Below, one piece after another: positions 26,888 to 36,127 of a DNA stretch of 64,000 nt. Origin of the DNA: Rufibacter sp. LB8 (lineage in GTDB: Bacteria > Bacteroidota > Bacteroidia > Cytophagales > Hymenobacteraceae); contig NZ_JADALJ010000001.1 in assembly GCF_014876185.1 (NCBI RefSeq), positions 2,771,501 through 2,835,500 of the forward strand, read 5' to 3'. A model generated the notes under the pieces. It was not told the DNA's origin. It was given only the letters and a program-made list of their open reading frames with translations, and ran no database searches. The translations under genes were made by a program, and so were the position numbers. Position 1 is the stretch's first letter. Each line of letters begins with the position of its first letter.

Positions 26888-29041
26888 ATGAAAACGGCTG
26901 CCCTCCTTTCCTTCCTCCTAACGCTCCTCACGCTTACCTCGCAAGCCCAGGTCACGGTGCAGGGCCAGGTGAAAGACGCGCAGGGCCAGCCGGTGGTGGG
27001 TGCCAACGTGTACCTGAAAGGTTTGTATGATGGGGCCAGCACGGACGGAAACGGCGCGTTCCAATTCAGCACGAAGGAAACCGGCACGCAGACCTTGGTG
27101 ATCAGTTTTCTGGGGTATTTACCGTTGGAGAAACAAATTGAGGTATACCAATCCATGCCGGCGCTGCACCTCACGCTCAGGCAAGACCAGCGGCAATTAC
27201 AGGCAGTGGTCATCTCGGCGGGCGCGTTTGAGGCCAGTGATGAGAAACGAAGCGCCCTGCTCAACTCCCGCGACATTGTGACCACCGCCGGGGCCAGTGC
27301 CGATATTATGGCGGCGCTCAACACCTTGCCCGGCACGCAGAAAGTGGGCGAAGAAGGAAAACTCTTTGTACGGGGCGGCGACAGCTATGAAGCCAAGACA
27401 TTCATTGACGGGCTCTTGGTGGCCAACCCCTACAACGCCAGCGTGCCAGACGTTCCGGCGCGGGGCAGGTTCTCGCCGTTTTTGTTCAGCGGCATGGCCT
27501 TCAGCTCGGGTGGGTTCTCCGCCGAATACGGGCAGGCGCTTTCGTCAGCGTTGCTGTTGCAGAGTCAAGATTTGCCAGACGCCTCGCAGACCGGTGTTTC
27601 ATTGATGTCAGTGGGCGCTACCCTTTCCAGGACCAAACGCTGGGAAAACACGTCAGTGGCGGGTTCTTTAGACTACACCAACCTGCAGCCCTACATGCGC
27701 CTGGTGCCGCAACGCCAGAACTGGCGCAAAATGCCCGAGACCAAAGCCGGCAGCCTGGTCTTCCGGCACAAGACTTCCAAAACCGGTTTGCTTAAAGTGT
27801 ACGGCACTTATGCCCACAGCCAGTTTGGTCTATTTCAGCCAGATATAGACCGACCGCAACAGCCCGTAGCCGTGGATTTGAGCAACAGAAACCTGTTCCT
27901 GAACAGCACTTTTGAGGAAGTTTACAAGGAGAAATGGACTTTGCAGGCGGGCATGGCGTTTACCCACACAAAAGATTTCCTGCAAGCCGATGCCACCCAG
28001 ATTTCCACCCAGCAAAATGCCTGGAACGGCAAGGCGGTCATCATCAGAGACCTGGGCTACGCGGTTACGCTGCGCACGGGCGCTGAAGTGCAACTCAAAA
28101 ATTATCAGCAAACCTTAGAAACCCCCGAAGCCACCGCCTGGAGCGGCGCGGTAAAGGACCAGAACGTGGCCGCCTTCGCGGAAGCCGATGTGTATTTAGG
28201 CGACAAACTGGTGGCCCGGCCGGGGCTGCGGTGGGAGCGTTCTTCTGCCTTAGACCAGCAGGCCTTGTCGCCCAGGATGGCATTGGCCTACAAAGTGAAC
28301 GCGTTTGGGCAGTTTTCCTTCGCCTACGGCCACTTTTACCAAACCCCGGAGCATGACTACCTCAAATACACCCAAAACCTCAGCTTTGAACGCGCCGACC
28401 ACTACATTCTCAACTACCAGCACACCGCCAACAAACGCACGCTGCGCATTGAAGGCTACTACAAAGACTACCAGCACTTAATCAAATACAACGCGCTGCA
28501 ACTGAGAGACGCCTCTGCCATCACCAACGGCGGTCACGGCTACGCCCGCGGCGTGGAAGTCTTCTGGCGCGACCAACAGACCCTCAAAGGTGCCGATTAC
28601 TGGGTGTCTTACTCGCTCTTAGACAGCAAGCGGCTGTACAAAGGCTATCCGGTGGCGGCGCAACCCGGCTTCGCGTCTACGCACAACGTGAACCTGGTGT
28701 ACAAGCAGATGATCTTTCCCATCAAAACCTACGTGGGCTTTACCTACAGTTACACCAGCGGAAGGCCGTACCACAACCCCAACCTGGAGGGTTTTATGCA
28801 AAGCCAGACCAAGAATTACCAAGATTTGAGCTTCAGCGCCAGCTACTTAACCACTTTTAAAGGCCATTCCACTATTCTGCACGTGGCCTGCACCAACCTC
28901 TTGGGCCGCGAGAATGTGTTTGGGTACCGGTACGCGGCCAGCCCAGACGCCAACGGTTCCTACGCTTTTCAGCCGGTGGTGCCGGGTGCCAAACGCTTTG
29001 CCGTCATCGCGCTTATGTTCTCCATCAATGACCGAAAATAA
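26888..29041 (+). CDS. TonB-dependent receptor with CarboxypepD_reg-like domain
   Basis: A 717-residue outer-membrane protein. Signal peptide (MKTAALLSFLLTLLTLTSQA), then a CarboxypepD_reg-like Ig domain at about 22-100 (VQGQVKDAQGQPVVGANVYL). A plug domain follows at about 115-225 (LNTLPGTQKVGEEGKLFVRGGDSYEAKTF holds its core), then a beta barrel to the C-terminus. The usual SusD partner is missing, so it is not a SusCD pair and may import a siderophore, metal complex or peptide, or be regulatory. It is followed by a TPR-like gene and a LytS/LytTR pair in the same orientation. Confidence 0.92.
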   Translation: MKTAALLSFLLTLLTLTSQAQVTVQGQVKDAQGQPVVGANVYLKGLYDGASTDGNGAFQFSTKETGTQTLVISFLGYLPLEKQIEVYQSMPALHLTLRQDQRQLQAVVISAGAFEASDEKRSALLNSRDIVTTAGASADIMAALNTLPGTQKVGEEGKLFVRGGDSYEAKTFIDGLLVANPYNASVPDVPARGRFSPFLFSGMAFSSGGFSAEYGQALSSALLLQSQDLPDASQTGVSLMSVGATLSRTKRWENTSVAGSLDYTNLQPYMRLVPQRQNWRKMPETKAGSLVFRHKTSKTGLLKVYGTYAHSQFGLFQPDIDRPQQPVAVDLSNRNLFLNSTFEEVYKEKWTLQAGMAFTHTKDFLQADATQISTQQNAWNGKAVIIRDLGYAVTLRTGAEVQLKNYQQTLETPEATAWSGAVKDQNVAAFAEADVYLGDKLVARPGLRWERSSALDQQALSPRMALAYKVNAFGQFSFAYGHFYQTPEHDYLKYTQNLSFERADHYILNYQHTANKRTLRIEGYYKDYQHLIKYNALQLRDASAITNGGHGYARGVEVFWRDQQTLKGADYWVSYSLLDSKRLYKGYPVAAQPGFASTHNVNLVYKQMIFPIKTYVGFTYSYTSGRPYHNPNLEGFMQSQTKNYQDLSFSASYLTTFKGHSTILHVACTNLLGRENVFGYRYAASPDANGSYAFQPVVPGAKRFAVIALMFSINDRK

Positions 29042-29112
29042 GGTGCTAATTTTTTAATGTGTTAGCGTGCTACTCTCCTTAAACAATCCTCAATAAGCAA
29101 TTACCAATTTTC

Positions 29113-29150
29113 CGTTTTCGGGCTCATTTCCGGAAACGGAGCCAAAAACG
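29113..29150. repeat. dispersed palindrome copy 17
   Basis: Forward asymmetric form between two plus-strand genes, preceded by the AATAAGCAATTACCAATT module. Confidence 0.87.
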
Positions 29151-29172
29151 TCAAACCCTAAAAACCATTCAA

Positions 29173-29805
29173 ATGAAAAAGTTATTCTTCGTGCCGTTGT
29201 TCTTTCTTTCCATGCTGGTACAGGCCCAGGGCAATTTTCAGGCGGCTTTAACAGAGACGCTGCAACAGTTCAAGGCCGCCAAAACCACCGAGGAAACCTT
29301 GCCGCTGGTCAACAAATTCAACCGCATTGCAGAGGCCGAACCCAAGCAATGGCTGCCCGCCTATTACGCCGCTTTCGCCCAAATCAGTGTCTCGTTCCGG
29401 GTAAAAGAAGAGGAACAGCGCGAGGCCCTGCTAGACAAAGCCCAGACTTACCTGGACCGCGCCTTCAAGCTGGAGCCCAAAGAATCTGAGCTGTATGCGC
29501 TGCAAGGCTATCTGCACCAGGCGCGCCTGGTGATTTCGCCCATGATGCGTGGCATGAAATACTCGGGTTTGGTGGTGAGCGCCCTGGAGAAAGCCAAACA
29601 ACTGAACCCAAACAACCCGCGCGTGTATTTTTTGCTGGGCCAGAACACGTTTAACATGCCTAAAATGTTTGGCGGCGGACCAGAAGCGGCCAAACCCTTG
29701 CTGCAGACCGCCAAAGAGAAATACGCCGCCCAGAAAACCACCCAGCCGCTGCAGCCCACATGGGGCGAACAGAACAACCTGGCTTTGCTGGCCAAATGCA
29801 ATTAA
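29173..29805 (+). CDS. secreted TPR-like protein
   Basis: A 210-residue protein with a signal peptide (MKKLFFVPLFFLSMLVQA, cut near QAQG). Helical repeats follow, such as LDKAQTYLDRAFKLEPKESELYALQGYLHQAR and ALEKAKQLNPNNPRVYFLLGQNTF, matching tetratricopeptide units. It is probably a periplasmic scaffold. It follows the TonB receptor gene by 131 bp and precedes the LytS gene, but the gaps contain repeats, so joint transcription is uncertain. Confidence 0.75.
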   Translation: MKKLFFVPLFFLSMLVQAQGNFQAALTETLQQFKAAKTTEETLPLVNKFNRIAEAEPKQWLPAYYAAFAQISVSFRVKEEEQREALLDKAQTYLDRAFKLEPKESELYALQGYLHQARLVISPMMRGMKYSGLVVSALEKAKQLNPNNPRVYFLLGQNTFNMPKMFGGGPEAAKPLLQTAKEKYAAQKTTQPLQPTWGEQNNLALLAKCN

Positions 29806-30151
29806 CCTTGGTTTACTGGAAACATAAAACTCACCCCTCCCAGGTGGGAGTTATCTGGAATACGTGGAGACAAGGCAGTGCCTGGTCTCTACAGGTTGCG
29901 TTTTCGGCTTCATTTCTGGAAATGGAGCCGAAAACGGATATCCAAATTCCCTCCTTGAAGGGAAATGGAATACCAAGAAAGACGTTCAAAACTCGTGCTG
30001 ATAACTCCCCTCCTGGGAGGGGTTGGGGTGGGTTACTTTCCAGGACTGAAAAAACACTTTTCTGCGCTTCACCTAAAATCCAACCAATTTTCCTGCCGCC
30101 CTTACAAAGCACAAAGGCAGTTTTTAGCCCTTAAATCCTTACCTTTTCGCC
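29806..30151. other. repeat-filled gap of 346 bp
   Basis: No gene is seen. The gap holds CACCCCTCCCAGGTGGGAG (29831), a GAGACAAGGCAGTGCCTGG word (29868-29886, repeated near 47561), dispersed palindrome copy 18 and the CTCCCCTCCTGGGAGGGG arm (30006-30034). Confidence 0.6.
29899..29936. repeat. dispersed palindrome copy 18
   Basis: Symmetric-like with GTTTTCGGCTTCATTTC and GAAATGGAGCCGAAAAC arms. Confidence 0.85.
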
Positions 30152-31201
30152 ATGAAATCAACCTTCGGGATTCCCGGCAAGCGCTTTGTTTCCATCTTGA
30201 AATGGATCTTGCTGTTTGCGCTGTTGGCTGGGGTACAGGTGCTGCTCACGTGTGAGAACTGCTACACCAACCTGAACCTCACCTGGCGAAATTTTCTGTA
30301 TTCGTTCAGTCTCTTCTGCTTTTTGTGGCTGGGGAACGGCTACCTGAGCAACAGCCTGGGGTTCATTGTCTCCTGGGCAGAAAACCCCTGGAAGCGCTTT
30401 TTCATCACCTTGATTGCCGTGCTGGTGTATTCGGCCGTTATTGTGTTTTTGGTGAACTGGTTCTGGTATGTGTTCTTGCCGCAGCGCGATTTCAACATCA
30501 TGCACACTGCCCGCGTGCGCTGGACCATGGGCAGCCAGATGCTCGTCACGTACATGATCACCATGACGTTGCACGCCGTCGCGTTTTTGCGGGGCTGGCG
30601 CGAGACGGCGGTGCAGGCCGAGCGCTTCCAGAAAGAGACCGCCCTCTCTAAGTACGAAGCCCTCAAAAACCAGGTGAACCCGCATTTCTTGTTCAACAGC
30701 CTCAACGCGCTCACCAGCCTGGTGCACGCCGAGCCCGATCTGGCCGTGAAATTCATCAAGCAACTGTCTGAGGTGTACCGCTACGTCCTGGATTCGCAGC
30801 AGAAGGAAGTGGTGCCCCTGGAAGAGGAACTCCATTTCACGCAGCGTTATGCCTTTCTGCAGAACATACGGTTAGGCGAAAGCCTGGTGGTGAACTTGCC
30901 CCAGACGGTTCCGGCGGGCTTTTATGTGCCGCCGCTGGCCTTGCAGATGCTGCTGGAGAACGCCGTGAAACACAACCGGGCCTGGGCCAAAGAACCGCTG
31001 CAGGTAGACATTACCCTTACCGGAGATTACCTAACCGTGCAGAATAACCTGCAGCCCAAACCGCAGCATGAGCCGCCCAGCGGCCTGGGCCTGGCCAACA
31101 TTGCCGCCCGCTATGACATGCTCACCACCAAAAAAATGGAAACCCAGGCCACCGAAACCACTTTCACCGTGAAACTGCCGCTGCTCACCTTTCAAGCGTA
31201 A
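30152..31201 (+). CDS. LytS-type sensor histidine kinase
   Basis: A 349-residue membrane kinase. Four hydrophobic segments lie in about residues 10-160. The His_kinase (PF06580) domain starts at KYEALKNQVNPHFLFNSLNALTSL, where the phospho-accepting His sits in NPHFLFN. The ATP-binding part is recognisable in LLENAVKHNRAW and GLGLANIAARY. No separate input domain is visible. The signal is unknown. It pairs with the LytTR regulator starting 91 bp downstream, separated only by a dispersed palindrome. Confidence 0.92.
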   Translation: MKSTFGIPGKRFVSILKWILLFALLAGVQVLLTCENCYTNLNLTWRNFLYSFSLFCFLWLGNGYLSNSLGFIVSWAENPWKRFFITLIAVLVYSAVIVFLVNWFWYVFLPQRDFNIMHTARVRWTMGSQMLVTYMITMTLHAVAFLRGWRETAVQAERFQKETALSKYEALKNQVNPHFLFNSLNALTSLVHAEPDLAVKFIKQLSEVYRYVLDSQQKEVVPLEEELHFTQRYAFLQNIRLGESLVVNLPQTVPAGFYVPPLALQMLLENAVKHNRAWAKEPLQVDITLTGDYLTVQNNLQPKPQHEPPSGLGLANIAARYDMLTTKKMETQATETTFTVKLPLLTFQA

Positions 31202-31209
31202 CCAAAAGC

Positions 31210-31247
31210 CGTTTTCGGGCTCATTTCCAGAAACGAAGCCAAAAACG
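31210..31247. repeat. dispersed palindrome copy 19
   Basis: Forward asymmetric form sitting between the kinase and its regulator gene, so it would be inside a shared mRNA. Confidence 0.87.
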
Positions 31248-31292
31248 GAAATCCTATTTCTGACAACGAATCACTAAAAACGAATCACCGCT

Positions 31293-32084
31293 ATGCTCCG
31301 CGCGCTCCTTCTTGAAGACGAACCCCTGGCGGCCAACCGGTTGGCGCACTTACTGGAATCACAGGAAGAGGTGCCCCTGCAGGTGGTGGCCAAGCTGGCC
31401 TCTGTGCAGGAAGCCGTCGCGTTTTTCAGGGAGCAGCCTATGCCAGACCTCGCTTTCTTTGACATACAACTAGGCGATGGCCTGAGCTTCAGCATTTTTG
31501 ACGAAGTGCCGGTCACCTGCCCCATCATCTTCACCACCGCCTATGACGCCTATGCGCTGCGCGCCTTCAAAGCCAACAGCATAGACTACCTTTTAAAACC
31601 CATTGATTCTGATGACCTGCGCCAGGCCCTGCTCAAATTCCAACGGCTCACAACTTCCGGCCCCGCCGCCGCCCCACAGCCCGAGGCGTCTCTGCAACTC
31701 CTGCAGCAGGCTTTGCACCAGTTGCAGCACCCTGCCGCGCCTTCGTACAAAAACCGGTTTGTGATCAAGGTGGGTGAACACATAAGGGCGGTGCCCGTGG
31801 AGGAGATTGATTTCTTCTACAGCTTTGAGAAAGCCACCTTTCTGCAGACCTCTGACAACCGCCGCTACGCCCTTGACTACACCGTGGAACAGCTGGAGCA
31901 ACTGGTGGACCCCAAACGCTTCTTTAGAGTGAACCGCGGTTATCTGGTGCAGCTAAATGCCATTCAAGACATTCTGCATTTCACCAACAGCCGCCTTAAA
32001 GTACAGCTGCGCCACCACGCCCAGGAAGAAGTACTCGTCAGCCGCGAGCGCGTGGCCGCCTTTAAGACCTGGTTAGATGGGTAG
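31293..32084 (+). CDS. LytTR family response regulator
   Basis: A 263-residue regulator. The receiver domain spans about residues 1-120, with acidic pocket LLLEDEPLA, the phospho-acceptor Asp in LAFFDIQLGDG, conserved Thr in FTTAYDAYAL and Lys in YLLKPID. A Pro/Gln/Leu-rich linker follows. The LytTR DNA-binding domain covers about 160-260 (VGEHIRAVPVEEIDFFYSFE, FFRVNRGYLVQLNAI). It is predicted to be phosphorylated by the upstream LytS kinase and to control nearby or distant genes; the TonB receptor upstream is a candidate target. Confidence 0.93.
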   Translation: MLRALLLEDEPLAANRLAHLLESQEEVPLQVVAKLASVQEAVAFFREQPMPDLAFFDIQLGDGLSFSIFDEVPVTCPIIFTTAYDAYALRAFKANSIDYLLKPIDSDDLRQALLKFQRLTTSGPAAAPQPEASLQLLQQALHQLQHPAAPSYKNRFVIKVGEHIRAVPVEEIDFFYSFEKATFLQTSDNRRYALDYTVEQLEQLVDPKRFFRVNRGYLVQLNAIQDILHFTNSRLKVQLRHHAQEEVLVSRERVAAFKTWLDG

Positions 32085-32467
32085 ACTTTTTCTGTTTTCG
32101 GCTCTATTTCAGGAAATGAGCCCGAAAACGAAAAAGTTCAGCACCAGGGCTGGTTTCACCTACCAGGCAAAATGTTAATTTCCTTCCCGGCCACCTGATT
32201 TCCTGCTTTAATTTAGGCTGAAGTCAATGTCCCATCTCCCCTCTTTTTATTTCAATTCACCCGCGATGGATACCGCCAAGGTTTCCCTCTTTTTTAGACA
32301 TTGTGCTATATCTAAAAATTGCATATTTCTTACTTTACACCCATCATTCTCCTGGACAAATACTTAAAACTAGGTATTGGCTGAATGCTTAAATCCTCGG
32401 ACCTTTGTAATGAGAGAGGCATCTTTTCGTTTCTTTCTCCTTCACTGCCTTACCACTACTAATGTAT
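32085..32467. other. non-coding gap of 383 bp
   Basis: No gene is seen. Apart from dispersed palindrome copy 20, this is AT-rich upstream sequence of the large lipoprotein gene. Near-consensus boxes (GACCTTTG at about 32399) are present but not convincing. Confidence 0.5.
32092..32130. repeat. dispersed palindrome copy 20
   Basis: Symmetric-like, 8 bp after the regulator stop codon. Confidence 0.85.
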
Positions 32468-34576
32468 ATGAAAAGGATTTTACCTTATTTTTTGGCGCTG
32501 TTCTTTGTGGCCGCCTGTAGTTCTTCTGAGGAGGAGCCTGAACCGGACGCGCCCAACACGCCAGCAAATTCCATAGAACTGGTTACCACTTCGGCCACGC
32601 CGGGCCAGGTTGTGATTGCCAAGGCCAGCTCAAAACCTAAAATCACGGGCACCACCATGCTAAAGGTGGGCGGAAAGGACGTGCAAGCCATTGAGGCAGA
32701 CTCCAACCGGGTATTGTTCATTTTGCCCGTGCTCCCACCTGGCAAAACGGTGGTTGACTACAGCGGTGTGGGCATTGACAAACAAGTGGAGTTGACCATA
32801 GCAGCCTATTCGCCTATTACTGACCCAACTGCCATCGCCAATACGTTCACAGCTGAGTTAGGGCAGATTGCAGACAGATTCCAGACGTACGTAAGTAACC
32901 CCATCATAAAACTTGACCCTGCCTACATTGCCGTTTTAAACAGGCAGAAACAGATACTGCAGGAGAACTTCCCCAAACTTTCTGCCCAGGAGCAGATGGA
33001 GATGGCTTATTACTTGCGAGGAGCCATGCCCAATGACGCTGATTTCATTCTAACGCCGCCCAACCCTGCCAACCACCGTCGCTCCAGCGTGGATCCGGGC
33101 GAAGCCTTGTTTCAGACGGGTATTGCCTTTAAAGACGCGGTTATCAATTCTATCATTGGCCTTTCTGTTGGTGTAGCCTTGGTGTACACCCCTGACCCCA
33201 CTTTTTTCTCTAAAGTGTTGGCGGCGGCCAGTCTTGGCGGGGGGTTGATTTACTTTTCTAAGGCCAAAGCGTTGGCTGCGGAAGTAGGCAGTCTTAAAGG
33301 TGTGCCAGAAAGCATTCTCTCAGACTTTTCTAACCAACGGTTAGCAAACACGGCTGCAACTGCGCTACGGGCCGGGGAAATTGAATTCCAGCAAGGGAAA
33401 GACAAGACCCTTCAGCTGACCGGCGAATTCAGAAACCTGGTAACTTCTGATAGATCTTCGGGGAGTGCCCTCATTGCCGACATCTTCAGTTACATAGACA
33501 AACTTCAGGAGCAATACAACCAGATTATTGCCCTGGTCAATAAGGTAAGAAGCTGGTTCCCTGGCCAGAACCCAGATTTTCCGGGGTACCAAAATACCAT
33601 TCAGGCGCAGGCAGGCATGAACCAGATTGCCTTGCCTTTGCAAAAAGTCTCTATCAAGAATATCTCAGACGCCAGCATTCGGCTCACCTCCACCGCTACC
33701 GCCACCGGGTTCACGCAGGTAGCCCAAAGAGATGCCGTAGGCCTACAGGACAAGCCTTTTTCCTTTGACATTGTCTATGCTGATAATTACACAGGAAAAA
33801 CCCTGACCAAGGCTATCAGTGCCATTTACAAACCTGCCCAGCCGCATACCGTGACCATCACTGACGGCAACAACCAGCAAGCCAGCGCCGGCCAGGCCCT
33901 GCCCAAAGCGCTGAAGGTGAAAGTGACGGACAAAGACGGCAAACTGCTGAAGAACATTGAGGTGGAATGGGCTGTGAAAACGGGCGGCGGGAGCCTGAGC
34001 GCTCCAAAATCAACCACCAACGCAGAGGGAATTGCCCAAGTGACTTGGACCATGAAAGCAGGCGCCAGCGGTGACCAGCAAGTGGAAGCTACTGTGAAAA
34101 AAGGAGATGGAACGCTGGTTGCCGGCACCCCGCTTACCTTTACCGCTGATCTGTCATTGGTAGGCCTCTGGGATTTAACCTCTTACACAGTCAACGGTTC
34201 TGACTATTTTCATTTCCAAGACCGAGGAAACAGAATCTGTGGAGAAGTCTCCTACCAAGACAAAGAGAAATTCTTAACCTCCACCTTTAACATCACCAAC
34301 ACCGGCAGTATTGCCTGGACCTCAGTGATTGAGAAACACAGCTTCAATTTCACGCCTGTCGGGAATGACTGTAAAATGACCAGCCCGAAGGTGACCACTT
34401 CCACAGACGCCAAGACGTTCACCTATGTGTATGATGCCACCAAGAATGAAATGACCTTAAACCAAACCATGAAAGGGTCTGTGTCTTTGCAAGACGGGGT
34501 TTTAACGCTGTCCTTTCTGTCAAACGGCACCACCGGGGTTCCTGTAATCTTCAAGATGCGCAGACGGCAACCTTAA
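32468..34576 (+). CDS. large lipoprotein with a Big_1 (invasin-like) domain
   Basis: A 702-residue protein. ATG 32468 opens the lipoprotein signal MKRILPYFLALFFVAAC. An acidic linker and an IPT/TIG-like strand region (about 30-115) come first. A helical middle part (about 120-370) contains the hydrophobic stretch IIGLSVGVALVYTPD and GGGLIYFSKAKAL. A Big_1-like Ig domain follows at about 465-560 (VKVTDKDGKLLKNIEVEWAVKTGGGSLSAPKSTTN has its core), and a lipocalin-like C-terminal part begins at LVGLWDLTSYTV. It is probably surface exposed. The central part is unlike any family I know. Confidence 0.75.
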   Translation: MKRILPYFLALFFVAACSSSEEEPEPDAPNTPANSIELVTTSATPGQVVIAKASSKPKITGTTMLKVGGKDVQAIEADSNRVLFILPVLPPGKTVVDYSGVGIDKQVELTIAAYSPITDPTAIANTFTAELGQIADRFQTYVSNPIIKLDPAYIAVLNRQKQILQENFPKLSAQEQMEMAYYLRGAMPNDADFILTPPNPANHRRSSVDPGEALFQTGIAFKDAVINSIIGLSVGVALVYTPDPTFFSKVLAAASLGGGLIYFSKAKALAAEVGSLKGVPESILSDFSNQRLANTAATALRAGEIEFQQGKDKTLQLTGEFRNLVTSDRSSGSALIADIFSYIDKLQEQYNQIIALVNKVRSWFPGQNPDFPGYQNTIQAQAGMNQIALPLQKVSIKNISDASIRLTSTATATGFTQVAQRDAVGLQDKPFSFDIVYADNYTGKTLTKAISAIYKPAQPHTVTITDGNNQQASAGQALPKALKVKVTDKDGKLLKNIEVEWAVKTGGGSLSAPKSTTNAEGIAQVTWTMKAGASGDQQVEATVKKGDGTLVAGTPLTFTADLSLVGLWDLTSYTVNGSDYFHFQDRGNRICGEVSYQDKEKFLTSTFNITNTGSIAWTSVIEKHSFNFTPVGNDCKMTSPKVTTSTDAKTFTYVYDATKNEMTLNQTMKGSVSLQDGVLTLSFLSNGTTGVPVIFKMRRRQP

Positions 34577-34625
34577 TTACCCGGTCACTTACCAGATAGG
34601 CTAGCTTGTTTCCGCAGGTTAGCCC

Positions 34626-34648
34626 TTCTGTTTTAGCCCCGAAAATGG
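34626..34648. repeat. half copy of the dispersed palindrome
   Basis: TCTGTTTTAGCCCCGAAAATGG resembles the outer parts of both arms joined without the centre. It lies 35 bp before full copy 21. Confidence 0.4.
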
Positions 34649-34682
34649 AAACACCGGTTACAGCAGGAATTTCTCTAGCAGC

Positions 34683-34722
34683 CTGTTTTTGGCTCCATTT
34701 CCAGAAATGAGCCCGAAAACAG
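34683..34722. repeat. dispersed palindrome copy 21
   Basis: Reverse asymmetric form with TGTTTTTGGCTCCATTTC on the left and GAAATGAGCCCGAAAACAG on the right. Confidence 0.87.
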
Positions 34723-34837
34723 AAAAAGCACTGTTGATATTCTAGGCTTCTCTCAGTTTCAAACTAACCGAAAAACAGGTCCAAAAGTAGCAAGATTGCT
34801 ATGCTTCCCGTATTTTTCTTGCCTAAACACCAGCACC

Positions 34838-35290
34838 ATGCAACACCCTGCCCCTCACACCAACGCCCACGGCTTTAGCCTCAGCTTTGACAAAACGCAG
34901 CTGCAGCTAGACGTAATCCATGGGTTTTTAACCGAGTCTTATTGGGCGAAGGGTATTTCTATAGACCTGGTGGCGCAGGCGGTGGAGCATTCTTTGTGCG
35001 TGGGCGTGTATGCTGGTACAAAGCAGGTGGCGTTTGCGCGGCTTATCACAGACTACACCACGTTCGCCTATCTCTGTGACGTGTTTGTGCTGGAAGATTA
35101 CCAAGGCAAAGGCCTGGGAAAATGGATGGTGCAGGCGCTCAGGGAACATCCCCGCCTGGGGAACCTGCGCCGTTGGCTTTTGGCTACCACAGATGCGCAT
35201 AGCCTGTACGCGCCCTTCGGGTTTACGCCTTTGGCCATGCCAGAGCGCTTCATGCAGGTGCACATGCCCAACATTTACCAGCAACCCTGA
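34838..35290 (+). CDS. GNAT family N-acetyltransferase
   Basis: A 150-residue protein. ATG 34838 gives the usual family length; the frame's earlier start at 34796 adds an unlikely 14 residues. The acetyl-CoA binding part reads DVFVLEDYQGKGLGKWMVQAL, with Q/RxxGxG/A in the form YQGKGLG (about residues 84-100). LATTDAHSLYAPFGFTPL follows near the end. It transfers an acetyl group from acetyl-CoA to an unknown amine. It is a single gene between two dispersed palindromes. Confidence 0.88.
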   Translation: MQHPAPHTNAHGFSLSFDKTQLQLDVIHGFLTESYWAKGISIDLVAQAVEHSLCVGVYAGTKQVAFARLITDYTTFAYLCDVFVLEDYQGKGLGKWMVQALREHPRLGNLRRWLLATTDAHSLYAPFGFTPLAMPERFMQVHMPNIYQQP

Positions 35291-35329
35291 TTTCTGTTAT
35301 CCAGCAGGCCACGCAAAAGATTACAGCAG

Positions 35330-35367
35330 CGTTTTTGGGCTCATTTCCGTAAACCAAGCCAAAAACA
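35330..35367. repeat. dispersed palindrome copy 22
   Basis: Forward asymmetric form (GTTTTTGGGCTCATTTC with a diverged right arm), 10 bp before the next ATG. Confidence 0.78.
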
Positions 35368-35377
35368 GTTCTGCCGT

Positions 35378-35941
35378 ATGATCTCAGAAAATAGAAAACT
35401 TGCTACCAAAGGGCTGCTTCTGCTCATGACCTTGGCGCTGGCGCTTACCGTAGGAGCCTGCAGCGGCACCAGTTCCTTGCCGCCCGCCCAAACCACTACT
35501 GACTTCTACCAGAAATATAAATCAGAGCCCGGCTTTAAGGGCACCAGCGTGCCGGTGGGCTTGGTCACGCGGTACCTGTCTAATGAAGTCTCAGACACTA
35601 CCATGCTGGCCGCGCTGGCCAACCTCACCTCGGTGCGGGTGCTCACGTTCACGCCCACCAACAAGAGGGCGCAGCGCCTGCTAGAGAAAGGCCTCACCCA
35701 GGAACTGGACCAGGTGCTGCAGAAAGAAAACTACGCTGCCTTGCCCATGCTAGACGCCGCCCCGGGCACGCTGCAATTCAGGATGCGCCAGACCGGCGAG
35801 CAGGTGCAGGAACTGGTGGGCTACCGCAAATACGGCAACAGCTTTCTCATGCTGCAGGTCAACGGGCGCTTCACCAGAAGCCAGGTAGAAATGCTGCTCC
35901 AGAAGATTGACCCAGAACTGCTGCTTCCGTTACTGGGGTAG
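35378..35941 (+). CDS. DUF4252-like lipoprotein
   Basis: A 187-residue protein. A lipoprotein signal ends at VGAC (about Cys28). The following pattern (DFYQKYKSEPGFKGTSVPVGL, then a short helix and a strand SVRVLTFTP) resembles DUF4252 proteins of Bacteroidota; I place it there with moderate trust. A C-terminal VGYRKYGNSFLMLQVNGRFTRSQV segment also fits that family. Function unknown. It ends in a strong hairpin. Confidence 0.65.
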   Translation: MISENRKLATKGLLLLMTLALALTVGACSGTSSLPPAQTTTDFYQKYKSEPGFKGTSVPVGLVTRYLSNEVSDTTMLAALANLTSVRVLTFTPTNKRAQRLLEKGLTQELDQVLQKENYAALPMLDAAPGTLQFRMRQTGEQVQELVGYRKYGNSFLMLQVNGRFTRSQVEMLLQKIDPELLLPLLG

Positions 35942-35962
35942 TCTAAGGAAAATAGATTCACC

Positions 35963-36007
35963 AAAGCCAAAACGCCTGCCCTTTATAGGAGCAGGCGTTT
36001 TGGCTTT
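35963..36007 (+). terminator. strong bidirectional terminator between convergent genes
   Basis: A 17-bp perfect stem (AAAGCCAAAACGCCTGC with its complement ending GGCTTT) encloses an 11-nt loop. It can terminate the lipoprotein gene and, with the palindrome behind it, the convergent kinase gene. Confidence 0.8.
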
Positions 36008-36080
36008 TGCTGGACAGCGTTCTTGAAATCTCAATAAATATTTTTCATCGAATCAAAGAAACAGCAACACACCATTCCTC

Positions 36081-36118
36081 CGTTTTAGGGCTCATTTCTG
36101 GAAATGAAGCCAAAAACG
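36081..36118. repeat. dispersed palindrome copy 23
   Basis: Forward asymmetric form between the convergent lipoprotein and histidine kinase genes. Confidence 0.87.
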
Positions 36119-36127
36119 GAAACGGTC

